The notes under the pieces: generated by a model | What the model saw: the letters and a program-made list of their open reading frames with translations, nothing else | Database searches by the model: none | Told to the model about the DNA's origin: nothing | Part shown: positions 31,761 to 43,021 of the stretch, in pieces | Numbering within the stretch: position 1 is the first letter of the stretch | Layout: every line of letters starts with the position of its first letter | Origin: Nemertoderma westbladi | Taxonomy: Eukaryota; Xenacoelomorpha; Nemertodermatida; Nemertodermatidae | NCBI GenBank assembly: GCA_032718475.1 | Contig: JAUCBJ010007334.1 | Span: 1 to 46,002, forward strand | Length of the DNA stretch: 46,002 nt | Reading direction: 5' to 3' | Program-made: the position numbers and the translations under genes

Positions 31761-32597
31761 TGTGTTGCAATTCCGATAGTAATGATATGATGAACGCTCC
31801 CCGGACCACTCAATTAGCAACATTAATGAAACGACCCACACCCCTTCGAAACAATGCCCATGAATCCAATAATTGCACATACGCATACGTACTTATGTAT
31901 GTCAATAAATGGATTAAATTCAGTTCCCAAGAAAGCATTATCAGATAATTTCAGATTTGTGACAACGACAAGAAATGGTAACAAAATTTATAATATTCTT
32001 ATGCTTGCTTAGCCAAATATTTGCATCACACACACAAAATTAACTATATGTAATATGTATTATGCAATATATTTTAGAAATAATATTCAAATTCATTTAA
32101 AATCAACATTCCTACATTGATAAATTGTAGCTACTGAATGCAACAAGCAATTAACAGTTTACTGCGAAGATCTACAGAATAGAATTACATAAAGTGTTTA
32201 ACTAATATAAATGTAAAAAAAAACACCATAAAGAAAACACAATTGCTGGCTTTCTATCAACTTATATAAAATGTTTCACTGTTTTTATATGTATTATAAT
32301 TCATTTATGCAGCTATATATTGTAAAATGTATGTACGTAACATAAAAGTATGGTGTACCATATTATAATAAAGACAGAAGAACTTCAAATATACAGTATT
32401 AAATCCACCCGGTTTGTTTATTTTTACACCACCAGTTGATATGTTATTAAGATGACCGAGCGTCAAGAATCCAAGGAGTATGAAACTAAATAAGCAAAAT
32501 GGACCCCTTGAAACACCACCACCCCACCACCAAAATATATTATATAATTGTATATAATAATATACACTAAAGAAGATAATACGAAAATAAATTCAGA
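31761..32597. other. AT-rich spacer
   Basis: No supported gene. It ends just 3' of the piggyBac gene on the minus strand. No TTAA-bounded inverted end matching a piggyBac terminus was found here. Confidence 0.5.
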
Positions 32598-32924
32598 TTA
32601 GAAAACTGGTTTACAATCTTTACAAAGCAATATTGCATGGGTAAGGCACGTGGGATTGCCGCAGGAATTGCAACAAGTGCTTACTTTCAGTAAATTGGAT
32701 TTTGTTACTTTATATCCAACATCACCGACTTCGGAAACGCAACGCAACGCAGCGCTTCCTCTTCTGCATTTCCAGTTTATTTGGAAATAGATTGATTGCA
32801 CGGGGAATGGTAGGAGCTTCCCGCGACCCACTACTGGGTTGTGACGTTGTTGGCCCAGGGGTGGTTTGAGGCACGGTCGACGATAGTGGGATTGCTGACA
32901 TCGTGGTGGGGGTTAGCTGTGGGG

Positions 32925-33290
32925 TCGTTGGTGTCGCGGTCAGGGGCTGCGGGGTCGTTGGACTCGCGGCCATGGATTGTGGGGTTGTTGACCTGGCGGT
33001 TATGGGTTGTGGGGTCGTTGGCCTCGCGGTCATGGGCTGTGGGGTCGTTGGCCTCGCGGTTATGGGCTGTGGGGTCGTTGTCCTCGCGGTCATGGGCTGT
33101 GGGGTCGTTGGCCTCGCGGTCATTGGCTGTGGGGTCGTTGGCCTCGCGGTCATGGGCTGTGGGGTCGTTGGCCTCGCGGTCATTGGCTGTGGGGTCGTTG
33201 GCCTCGCGGTCATGGGCTGTGGGGTCGTTGGCCTCGCGGTCATTGGCTGTGGGGTCGTTGGCTTCGCGGTCATGGGTTGTGGGGTCAATG
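32925..33290 (-). repeat. 30-bp coding minisatellite in the transposase linker
   Basis: About 12 units of a 30-bp sequence (cctcgcggtcatgggctgtg as part of each) encoding TPQPMTARPT on the gene strand. Units alternate catggg/cattgg variants, so the array has a 60-bp higher-order period. Because 30 is a multiple of three and stops are absent, several frames on both strands are open; only the minus-strand frame linked to the transposase is meaningful. Confidence 0.9.
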
Positions 33291-33708
33291 ATCGCGGGGT
33301 TGAGGGCTGCTTCCATGGCTTTATGTCCCCCAACATAAATTTAATTTTATTGCAAACAGTAAGCGGGAGAAATAAGTTCGAGCGCCTCTCGATGTTGGGC
33401 TTAACAAGCCCGAGAGCGAGCTCCCACCCCTGAGTAAACGACTCGACTCCTCCAGCCGAGGGTTACGTTTTCTATTTAGGGCAACAAGTGATTGCGCGTT
33501 GACTCTTGCAGTATCCAGCGTATAGGAAAACGCAACCATAGGCCACCGTCGACTCTTGGTTTTTACTGAATACTTTCCAATACGCTGGTCTACCTGGTCG
33601 GTCTCACCCTTTGTGTAATCGTATGCTTTGTAAAGCGCGGGTTTGCATTTTCCGTCGTCCTTAGTTATTCCTAGCAGCGGTTTAGTTGATGTCAGCATCA
33701 ACACATTT

Positions 33709-33904
33709 CTAAAAATTTATCAATATCCATATACATCCAACTATAGCTGAGAAATCAATAACAAACTATTAATTACCTAATGATAACTTAATAATAAATT
33801 AATTACCAACCGTATGCTAAAACTATGGGGCGGGGGGGGGGGGGGGGGGGGTGGTGGCTGCGGTATAGAATAACCTCAATAAAATTAATGCGGTCAATAC
33901 GAAC
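33709..33904 (-). other. Intron of the piggyBac transposase
   Basis: On the minus strand a GTTCGT donor follows ggaaagag at 33905, and an ATTTTTAG acceptor precedes 33708. Removing these 196 bp joins the frames to give GKRNVLMLTSTK, which fits the family at this place. The intron contains a 20-base G tract on the plus strand (33832-33851), i.e. poly-C in the transcript. The frame running through the donor ends in a proline run caused by that tract and is not real coding. Confidence 0.65.
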
Positions 33905-34520
33905 CTCTTTCCCGTGCTCTTTGTTTGCACTACGTATGACATCAGACAGTTTGTAAGTTTGCCCCTGCCTATCTCCCATAATGCCTTCACGCTCAACTCA
34001 AAACGGTTTTCTATTGTTGCGAGAATTGGTGGCACACCTTTCCGATTCGTTTGAATGGTACCTATTAGTGTAATATTACGAGATTGTAATTCTCGCAACA
34101 ATCGTATGGATGTATAGAGCCGATCACACGTAATATTTCGTCCACCAAGTTTCTTTCTCTTTGAAGCAAAATCAACAAGTTTGATTACGACAGTATCGTT
34201 CCCTTCCACATAGTGTGGTGCAACACGTTGTTGGGGTTGACTAAGTTGGGTCTCGGGTTCTTGGGCTAAGGTAGTTTTGACACGTTTCGCTGATTTGGTT
34301 TGGCCCGGTTGAGTTAGGGTTCGTTTGTCGGGTTTATTTGCCTGCTTGAGTGCAATCGGTTTACCGCAATATGGATCGGACGCGTATGTGAATGGTATTC
34401 TAGTGTCATTCAATGATCGATTGTTTATACCATACCGCGCAGGTTTCGTCTTTATATATGTCTTTAAAGATGATATAGCATGCCTAAAACATTTTGTGAA
34501 TAAGTGTAATAATGAAACAC

Positions 34521-35860
34521 AAATAATTGAAATTGAAAAGAAATAAAGAGGTTTAACTACTTTATATACTTATTAATATACTCACACTCGGTTACTGCAG
34601 TCAATAGCAAACACTGGCCAGTGCCCAGTCCCCATGATAGTGTACCTGTTCAGAGAGAGGTGCTTTCTTTCCTTCTATGGAATATGGGGCCTTAACCCAC
34701 CACATTATGCACCACATTGCTAAGCTAACTTGATCAAGTATTTTCATGTGGTCGCAAATATCTTTCAACTAAACTTGATAAAGTCTTATTTATGTAGGGA
34801 TGGCATATACAATAACTTAAATAAATATAATAAATCCAGTATAGAAGTGAGAAAAGGTATATTATTTCATAAACAAATTAATTATCAGTAATATACCGGC
34901 AATAGAAACAAGATCGTTATTATTTCTATATTACAAATCGTGATGAAATTTATTGTATGCAATAAAGAATAGTCTTTCTGTGTTTTTAATTAATTTTTTA
35001 TTTTATTTATTTATTTGATTCGCTTTTAATGTCACAGTTTTTATAGTTTAATTTTAAAGTGTGAACTAATAATGTAATTTTAATCGAGTTCAGGATATTA
35101 AATGAAAGTAAATACACTTCTTGTTTACTAATAATGTAAATTAATACATTTTTTGTTTATAACCGCGCCATTTACATGAATTATGGTTTATTAGGAAACC
35201 ATGTAAAACATTATACATTATAAAGGCACAGGTGGAAGGAAGACTAGAGTAGCAGCAGTGCACATAACATAGTTAGCAAGCAGAACCAGCAAGAAAGCGC
35301 CCTTGACGCACAGCCCACCCACCACTCACATATCAGAGGACCTCCCATTGAATGATTGATTGAAATTTTATAACGGTAGTTGGCTAGCTTTGATCAGTGC
35401 CGCTGTCCCATAGGGCTAATGTTAATATTCTCTCTCTTGGAAAACGATTTTCTGAGTAGATACACTTGGAACCAAATGTACCAATGTGGGTCCAGGGGAA
35501 TGGATAATTAAATTCGTACTGTATCACTTCCACACATTGCAGACCAAATGAAACACCAATGACAACTACTCGTCTTACAAAAACGCAGCCATTATGGGTT
35601 CAGATTACTGCTGTCTAATGCATATAATGCATATGTGCATAATGCATATATATAATATAATGCATATGCATATGTAACCTCCGTATCTTCAATTGCCTTT
35701 CCCTTTAATGTAAATAAAAATAACGGGTCAATTTACCGCAGGCAAAATCAATTGTCTGACAGGACATTCCTGTCAGACAGGAATGACCTGTCTCACAGTT
35801 AGAAGCAAAACGTGTGGATTTAATATAGCACTATATCCCTACCCCCCACCCCCCCACCCC
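34521..35860. other. AT-rich spacer
   Basis: No gene. 35620-35680 is an atgcatat-rich tract. 35765-35785 is a hairpin (cattcctgtcagacaggaatg). Confidence 0.5.
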
Positions 35861-35864
35861 TTAA

Positions 35865-35936
35865 TTAACTTCTCTACATTCATGAAGGGCCTATGACTTT
35901 CGATGGTGTTGCGTTATTTTATATATATAGCTAATG
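35865..35936. repeat. Copy 1 of a duplicated segment (see 37709-37996)
   Basis: The words catgaagggcctatga, tttcgatgg and ttttatatatatagctaatgg occur close together here. At 37709-37996 the same words occur in the same order but with ~210 extra bases. The 98-codon frame that starts inside this copy (35903-36199) has no recognisable motif and is not called as a gene. Confidence 0.6.
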
Positions 35937-36354
35937 GTCTGAATGTAGAAACAGCGAAAGTAATATTATATGTTAATAAATTCACAAAGAAGGACAGGAC
36001 TGACACGACGGTTTTCAATATCTGTTCGAATGTTTATTCCCTTAGCATTCTCATTGCTGCTTCTATCAGTCTATACTATGTCAGTGCCATATACCGTAGC
36101 AACCAACAACATTCTATAGCCAGGTTGGTGGAAAAGCCGTTCAAAAATAAATCACGGTTGGTTAGATTTCTAAGCGGCGTCAAGAAGTGTTATGGTTAAT
36201 AGATACTGCACTGTTGGCGCATCCGGGGTTGGCGGACACCGCGGCTGTCACTCATCCTGGACCTGTCCTGCATTGTTTATTTGACAAAAGGTAGCGGCAG
36301 CCACACACTCTTTAAATCACTTAGATTTAAGTAGGCCTACCTGTCTTCAGTCTG

Positions 36355-36450
36355 GGTAACAGACGTTTCGGTCTAAGACGTTTTGGCCTAGGACGTTTCG
36401 GCCCAATGAATGAAATGCAAGATTTGCTTGTCGGACGTTTTGGCCCAAAG
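36355..36450. repeat. gacgtttcggcc short repeats
   Basis: Five words of the type agacgttttggcctaggacg in about 90 bp (near 36362, 36377, 36392 and 36434). Such GACGTTTTGGCC strings are common at or inside dispersed repeats of marine invertebrates. Confidence 0.5.
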
Positions 36451-37708
36451 ATTCACTTTACTCCCTTAAATAAGTTATTCAATATATTTGTTTTGTAGTT
36501 GTTACCATCGTTACTAGAGGAGTTGTCAGTTGGAACTGCTCCACCTGTTTGAAGATCGAAGTTCTACATTATATTTATAAATAATAACTAATGTAATATT
36601 ATTATTATTTATTTATATAAATTTACACCATACTGTAACTTAGAACAAAGATAACATATGCTGACAAATTAACTTTAGTATTATGGATGGGGTTTCCCCC
36701 TAAAAAAAAACATACATATTTTAACATGTGAGTCAATAAATAAAGTACATTAAAATACACCGAATTAAAAATATTACTGTATTTTAATGTTAGATTTAAA
36801 AATATAATAGATAAGAAATATTCCATTACAGGAGCATTGTTAATAATTATGAGACAGACTGGATGTCATATGGAATGAGATAAAATATATGCGTATTAAA
36901 TTTAAATTTAGATGAAATATATGCGTATTAAAAGGGCCAGAGTGGATGTGAAGTGAAATAAAATATGTATTAATAAAAGCATTATACTTCGTTATCTATG
37001 GGTATAAATCAAAATCATCTATCATCGAAGATGATAGTAGTTATTGTTTCAACAGGTCATTAAGATATAGCTGCAATACACTGTCCAGCTACAATAATTA
37101 TCAATTGAGTAGTGTTTAAAATTAATGAAGTATCTCCAAAATATATCGATCAGACGAGATTTAAGCCCTAAATGGTTCGTGAAATTGATTCACTTTGGTA
37201 GTACTGTATATTAGTTTCAGATAATTTTTACAGTTGATCCAACATAACAGATAAAATCATTAATTCCAATTTTTCTAATTCTTTAAAATATTTTTATAAA
37301 AATACTATCCTTAAAATCAAATCATTACTACTTATGATACATTAATCAATCGTTGATAACTCAGAACCACCAATACTCTAATCCAAATCTAATGTAGTAT
37401 AATACAGTATAATTCTAAGGCTTTATTTATACTTACAATATACTGTTACCAGTTACCAATTACCGGTACACCGGTAGCAATTTCCGCGGACAATTCAACG
37501 GACAAAAAAAATTCTTGTGGATCTAAAGCACTGTATCCTAGTGGACCATCGAATCCTTTGACAATCAGTGAATAACTACTACACACAGCCGCTCCACTCC
37601 CCACCCCCATCTCTCTCTCTCTCTCACAAACTCAGCTGTCCTACCAAACTAATGTGTTCTATACTATCTCCCTATAGAACCTGTTGTATTACATCTAACC
37701 AATATTAG
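36451..37708. other. AT-rich spacer
   Basis: No gene supported. It includes a short (ct)n run at 37612-37624 and a gatgaaatatatgcgtatta duplication near 36870-36930. Confidence 0.5.
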
Positions 37709-37996
37709 TTAACTTATCTACCTTCATGAAGGGCCTATGAATTTCGATGGTTACACCATGGCCTACTATATATAGTAGGCCATGGTTACACCAAATAATT
37801 CCACTCTGCTACTAATGACTCACCAGCAGATATCTTTTCCAGCGGCCTTCATTGATTGGCTAAATTCTTGGCTATCATTTGGTTATCATTATGTTCTGCC
37901 TGTGCCGCCTATAAGCAAACCAACAACAATATTCTGTACATTATTACTGTTCTGGGTTTGTGTATTGAATTATTTTATATATAGCTAATCTGCTAA
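37709..37996. repeat. Copy 2 of duplicated segment, with palindromic insertion
   Basis: Same edges as 35865-35936 but with ~210 bp extra, beginning with a perfect 30-nt palindrome at 37756-37785 (ccatggcctactata and its complement). The extra DNA may be a small insertion in this copy, or it may have been lost from the other. Confidence 0.6.
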
Positions 37997-38198
37997 TGGC
38001 CTCAATGTGTAGATCGATGCGCGATCGGACCACTTTTCTTCATATTTGTTTAGGCCTAAGGCAGCAACCCAGGTAGCATACTGTAACCGCATTTATATTT
38101 ATTTATATTAATTAATTGCTTTAATTTTAGGTGTAAGCGTAAGTACTTTGTAAACATAGGCCTGTCTACCTGTCACATACAGACATAGGCCTGTCTTT

Positions 38199-38498
38199 TT
38201 ATATGCCTGTATAGTAAAATTCTGAGAATATATTATCAGGTGATATAAACTGATTATTAATTCGAATTTGATTAATTAACTGCATTCTGGCATCTGGTGT
38301 TACCACAGGACCAAGTTTGTGTGCTACCCAACCCACCACTCCCAAATAGACAATTGACAAACTTTCATAGAGTTGCCTCAAAGAAAGGTCCTTGACACAA
38401 TCAAAGGTGCAAAGTTCATCATGACATTGACAAAGTGCTGTAGGCCAATCCGAGCTAGAGGTACCACCAGCGGTACCGGTACATTTCGCCATAATCAA
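38199..38498 (-). CDS. Hypothetical open frame, possible exon
   Basis: A 99-codon frame. Its C-terminal two thirds (KDLSLRQLYESLSIVYLGVV, then GWVAHKLGPVV, then RMQLINQIRINNQFISPDN) have ordinary protein-like composition and follow a Cys-rich start (CQCHDELCTFDC). No domain recognised, no promoter, and no neighbouring exon located. It may be a chance frame. Confidence 0.25.
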   Translation of the reverse strand: MIMAKCTGTAGGTSSSDWPTALCQCHDELCTFDCVKDLSLRQLYESLSIVYLGVVGWVAHKLGPVVTPDARMQLINQIRINNQFISPDNIFSEFYYTGI

Positions 38499-40100
38499 GT
38501 ACCGGTAATCCAGAATTATAATACAGTAATATCGGAATATGAAAATCAGTCTAAAAACACTGACTGTATGTACTGCTGTATGCTACTGCTACGCTACACA
38601 CTCTGATACTAGGACTATAATAATACAGTATCCTGGTATCGGTACCGGCTGACCGGTAATACCTAATAGCAGTATAGCCTACCTGTAGCAATAGCAGTTG
38701 CAGTATAGTGCCTGTCAGCCTGTAGGCTTGTGTTTGTTGAGCTGATTGCAGGTAGCGAAAAATCATGGGTCCCCATATGTGATAGAGCCTGTCACTTCTA
38801 TGCTATATCAGTTCAGTACATGGTAGGCCAATACTTAGGCTGTTAGGCCACCAGTATTGGTTCTGTGGTTTGGAAGCAGTGGAATTGTGGTTTGGAAGCA
38901 GTGGAATTGTGCACTGGAAGGCACCCAACCACCCAGACCACTCACCGTGGTCTGGCTGTCTGGTGGTACTTTAAATTAATCTAATTATTAATTAATCATA
39001 ATAATTAATTTATCTAATCTAAAGCCCGGTTTCCATGATTTAACATACTGTAGCTACTGTACTAAGCTATATTACTATATACTAATACTAATATATATTA
39101 TAGCTAAATTGCAAGTAATGCTAGCTGTAGTAATACTACAGGACTACAGCAGCAATAGTACTATACTAATTAATACTACAATAGTAATACTAACAGTTGG
39201 CCGTGTCTCACAGCTACCTCCTACTGTATTTCAGATACTCTCATCCCGGTTTCACAACACTACTGTCACTAAATGTGGAATGCCACAGTACTGGTTCTGC
39301 TACTGCAGTACGGTACCTACAAAATCTATATATATGTATCAATCAAGAGATTAAATAATGTTTTTATAATCTGAGGCGAATCGGAGCAGCACTTAGCTGC
39401 TTAGCGATAGTCCAGGCATTATTAAAAAAAAAGGGTTGAAAAACCAATACGAATAAAAAAAGTAAATTAAAAACTGGTATTGAAGAAAAAGAAACGGTAG
39501 TAAAAAACAGTAAGAAAAAGGCAAATAAATCATGGTAATTAAAAAGGAAAGTCAAAACTTTTATAGGCAATAAAGAAAAAATGAATAGTAAAAACCAGGT
39601 AAAAAAAGGCATTTAAAAACTGGTGATAAAATACGAATGTAATAACTAATAATAAAGAAATGGGAAGAAAACCAGTAAGAAAAAACGGCAAGTAAAGTCT
39701 GGTAGGCCTAATAAAAAAGGAAAGTAAAAACTGGAAATTTGTAATAGAAAAGGAAAGTAAAAACTGATAGATTGCTCAACCACTGATACCTCCTTGGTTT
39801 GGCCGCTGGTTCCTATTGCTACTTCGATCTTTCTATCTAAACCATGTACCTGTACTTCACACATTCATTTAAGTCTCTTTGGGTTGTGAACTCATAACTC
39901 AGTTCTACCCGGTAGTTACTGGTACGATTTCTTGTAGTTCAATTTTAATTTTAATAGCGCTCATGGTACTTTCACACCTCACATACTGTACTGATGTTAC
40001 TCTTATTCCACTGTTTTAGTAGCATTCTTACAGGTAGTAGGCCTTCATTAACTTAATTACTTAAATTTACTGCGCAAATTTTCAATTATAATTAAATTAA
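38499..40100. other. Spacer with small repeats
   Basis: Holds a 24-bp tandem pair (ggtttggaagcagtggaatt, 38868-38912), a hairpin ccagaccac/gtggtctgg at 38935-38957, and an A-rich degenerate repeat of ggaaagtaaaaactgg type at 39420-39770. No gene supported. Confidence 0.5.
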
Positions 40101-40108
40101 AATCGTAT

Positions 40109-40453
40109 TCATACCTTAAAATAATTGTGCTGTCTAGCGGCTCCAACGGCATCCCGGAGTTCATTATGCTGCTGGATTACCAGGCCCCCCCCCCCCTTCT
40201 TGCAGTTGAGGCCGTGGTTTAGGTCGAAGCCTGAACCACAGCCGTCACAGCGACTTGGGACCCCCACCAGCGGCCTACCGTACTGGATGGCTAGCGCGTC
40301 CCTCAATTCCTGTGGAGACAGGTCAAACTGGTGTTCCGCCAATGGGACTGACGAAACCCATCCGCCTGTCTTCATCTCGGTCAGTGTATGGGCGGTATCG
40401 CCACCCTCGACGGCCGCGCCCACGCCCACCACCTCGTCATGGGTGAGTACTCA
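40109..40453 (-). pseudogene. Second R2-type endonuclease fragment
   Basis: About 115 codons with no ATG. SPQELRDALAIQYGRPLVG leads into CDGCGSGFDLNHGLNC (C62, C65, H73, C77), then KKGGGG and HNELRD (89-94). This is the same CCHC plus HNELRD module as in 4323-5015, with the segment that normally precedes it. A C12 tract (40185-40196) has added glycine codons between the two motifs, and the frame ends abruptly after about 15 more residues. A dead fragment of another R2-group element. Confidence 0.7.
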
Positions 40454-41400
40454 TAATATTAATAATAGGATTACGGCCGTTGATGTGTATTCGGTCCATG
40501 TTTCTAGGTATGCTTAATAATCAATTTGGTGCACACCACTTGTGTTTGTTTTTTTAAATAGCCCATTTAGAGGAAAAGCAGCAGGTTAATGAGGCGGGCT
40601 TTTCTAACCAAAACAATAAACGATCACTTTTCCATTCAAATATAATTGCTTTACTCAAGCAAGTATAATTGCAGTAATTTAAGTTACTTTTTTACTCAGT
40701 TCGTAAAGGTGTCAAATATAATTGCTCTACTATTTTATTCAGTTCAAAAAGGTTTAGAAGTATAATTGCACTATTTCAATGTACTTTTATTTCCAATATC
40801 TTGCTGAATGTTTGATAGGCCTACATCTGATGCAGAAAACAATATTTGTTTTTGTCAAGGATTTGCAGAAATCGTCTATCTTAAAGGAACAAAATAACAA
40901 ATCTACACAGATCAGATATAGTGCTGTCAGTTGAGTAGTAAGGATATTTCTGATCTTCTTTTAGGACAAAAATTGCCAGTATACCGGTATATACAGTAGG
41001 CCTAGTTAATTCGTCACCTGATGCTAACTTTTCTCTTGATATTGGTACTGGCAGACATGGCTATTAAGGTATCTCTCTAATCGTTGCAGATTTGTTGCAT
41101 ATATGATCCATTCCACAGGAAATGACTGACAAACAACTAATACATAATGTAACTGACATTTGTTTCAAACAAATGCCAGTTACATTATGTATTCAGTACA
41201 TTGTGTGTCAGTCATGTTGCGTTGTTATGGCAAACCCCGCCATCTGTGTAAAGTGTAAAGCTAAATGAGTAAATCTAAATAAGAACAAAATGTCCGTTAA
41301 AGTGTTAAATTGTGCACTGGAATACAGTGGCTGAATTCGGCCAAAATTAATTATATTATGGAAACACGTTTTTGGTGATGTTGTAAAATTAATTATATTA
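40454..41400. other. AT-rich spacer with a long hairpin
   Basis: Contains atataattgc-type repeats at 40640-40790 and the near-perfect palindrome 41139-41193. No gene. Confidence 0.5.
41139..41193. repeat. 55-nt near-perfect palindrome
   Basis: Arms of 27 nt (41139-41165 and 41167-41193) around a single central base, with one mismatch (a at 41156 against c at 41176). The sequence is aatacataatgtaactgaca and its mirror. It could extrude as a cruciform or fold as RNA. Confidence 0.9.
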
Positions 41401-41414
41401 TGAAAACACGTTTC

Positions 41415-41535
41415 TCACCCAGACAGTCTGGCGCCAATGACACTCATAAGGTGACATTGGGTGTCACCCAGACAGTCTGGCGCCAGTCAGTGGGGTCTGT
41501 CTAACTGTCACCAAGCCGGCCAAGACTCTACTACT
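41415..41535. repeat. Second copy of the cagacagtctgg repeat
   Basis: Two cccagacagtctggcgcca words 54 bp apart (41417 and 41466), with gacactcataaggtgacatt between. Related to 19468-19595. Confidence 0.6.
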
Positions 41536-41899
41536 AATGTAGTTGAAGGGAAGATAGTTTGTCCGTGTTGCTGTTCAGAATTAAAGTCCAGTATATCAAA
41601 AAAGCTGATTGTACATCTCCATAAGAACATTACCTAGTACATTACCCACATTGTAGACGTACTGCCCATGGTTATCGCCAACAAGGGTGACCCGACAATC
41701 AGCTAACTGATATTGTGCATGTGTGTTTTGTGAAGTTCAATTATTTTATATTGTTTTATATAATTAGTTGGCACATTATACTTTCTATTTAAAGTGTACA
41801 TACATATAATATATCATTTGTATTCTTAAATTGTTACTTTTTCGCTCAAATATACCCAAAACCCTTTTTTCCCAATCAGGACAATGCCTTTGCTGAAGA

Positions 41900-42497
41900 T
41901 TAAGAAGTTCCGTGATGTTCCCATGACGATACCTGTGCCCTCTTCCCTTTTTCTTTAGATGCCAACTGTGAGCCGGAAATTTTCAAGACAAGGGGTAGCA
42001 CATCAACAGTAACCTTGACTTTTTCTGCTACTGACTCCTTGAAAAGGACCTTGGCCCTTTCCTCTTTGCCAACAGCATATTTAGTGAGATAGCTGACCAT
42101 GAGACGCCTGCCTATCACATACTTGTACCTTAGTACAAGAACATGTAAAAGTAAATAGGCATGGGATGGTGGGGACAAAAAAACTCATCACTACAGGCTG
42201 GGTAGTGATATTTCCAGCCCAGAAATTTTGGTGTAATAAACGTTCCCCTTCACCATCCATTGTTGTCAGTCCAAGAGATTCCATGATATCCATGGTTTTG
42301 TTTGAAAAAATGTTTTTGTGTTCAATGAACACTGCTTCAGAACGTTCTAGGTACTGAGTATCCTTCACCATTCCTTGGTAACAATTTCCTTCACCCTTAT
42401 TATAAGTCTCAATTACTTTCTTTGTTGTGGGGCCATGATTGGTCCACACAACTGCATAATAATGCTCAATTACTTTCTTTGACTCACAATTAAACAA
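41900..42497 (-). pseudogene. Unrecognised broken coding locus
   Basis: The frame 42497-42081 reads VIEHYYAVVWTNHGPTTKKV and LERSEAVFIEHKNIFSNKTM, with protein-like composition until about 42190. From there a different frame (42178-41900: YVIGRRLMVSYLTKYAVGKE, then VKVTVDVLPLVLKI) looks better. This suggests one old coding sequence with a frame shift. No family is recognised. A 16-bp word (caattactttctttg) is duplicated at 42412 and 42468. Confidence 0.3.
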
Positions 42498-42604
42498 ACA
42501 TTGTTATGTAACCAAGGAATCACGCAAATATTTTCCTTTTTAATTTCATTCCAAAAATAGATCTGTGACATAATGGTAAATGTAGAGTTTAGTTGAAGCA
42601 ACAC

Positions 42605-42690
42605 TTACCCTCACACTGAGCAACTCACTACACTTCACACTTTACAAAGTTCACCACTCTGACTCCCTCTACATTGTTTATTATAGCCGT
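42605..42690 (-). other. Possible untranslated exon with donor site
   Basis: On the minus strand, ctataataaacaatg is followed 80 bp later by gtgtgagggtaagtgtt, a good GTAAGT donor near 42608. There is no coding evidence. Confidence 0.2.
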
Positions 42691-42749
42691 AGGTTGGTAA
42701 TTATACTCAGTGATAATGGATAATTGATTAACCCAATTAGTCGCTTGGC

Positions 42750-42880
42750 AATTGTTAGAGCACTCTCATGGAGAATCAGGATGGTTAGAACTTGCTCGGG
42801 GAGAATAATGTTGGTTGGTAGTGCATGCTCAGGGAGAATAACAGCAGTTGGTAGAGCGTGCTCGGGGAGAATAACTAAAA
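42750..42880. repeat. ~50-bp tandem repeat, three to four copies
   Basis: Units end in tgctcggggagaataa and begin with ttggtagagc-like words, near 42750, 42790, 42818 and 42850. An (aataactaa)n run follows to about 42905. Confidence 0.75.
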
Positions 42881-43021
42881 TAATAACTAATAATAACTAA
42901 TAACTAAAGTAACTAAAATTATTTTAATTACTCAAATTAATTTATCTTCAATCTGCAGCTTGCTTTAACCTATTTTATTATATCATATTATAAAGGAATG
43001 TTAGTATTAATTAAAACTTAC

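Larger units (their letters stand above)
32598..34520 (-). pseudogene. piggyBac-type transposase, spliced and decayed
   Basis: Exon 1 is open from about 34520 and has FRHAISSLKTYIKTKPARYG, then IPFTYASDPYCGK, and GGRNITCDRLYTS, whose Asp is the second catalytic aspartate of DDE_Tnp_1_7. Exon 2 (from 33708) has KNVLML-like GKRNVLML across the splice, then YTKGETDQVDQRIGKYSVK (third Asp) and RRWPMVAFSY. Near 33450-33470 the frame shifts by one to WELALGLVKPNIERRSN, enters a 10-residue repeat linker, and after KRKRC shifts back to the C-terminal cysteine domain (CCNSCGNPTCLTH...CKDC), which in the family binds transposon ends. The second shift coincides with extra gcgtt units at 32735-32750. The N-terminal third is missing or lies in unseen exons. 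Inactive as it stands. Confidence 0.85.

Noticed and set aside
32831-33433. Several long open frames on both strands (Arg/Trp/Gly-rich, Asn/Asp/Pro-rich)
   Set aside because: All are translations of the 30-bp minisatellite in alternative frames; only the minus-strand TPQPMTARPT frame connects to the transposase.
35903-36199. 98-codon frame with hydrophobic segments
   Set aside because: No domain, lies across a duplicated repeat edge; the paralogous segment does not keep the frame.
41139-41193. microRNA precursor
   Set aside because: The loop is a single base and the pairing is almost complete, unlike a normal pre-miRNA.
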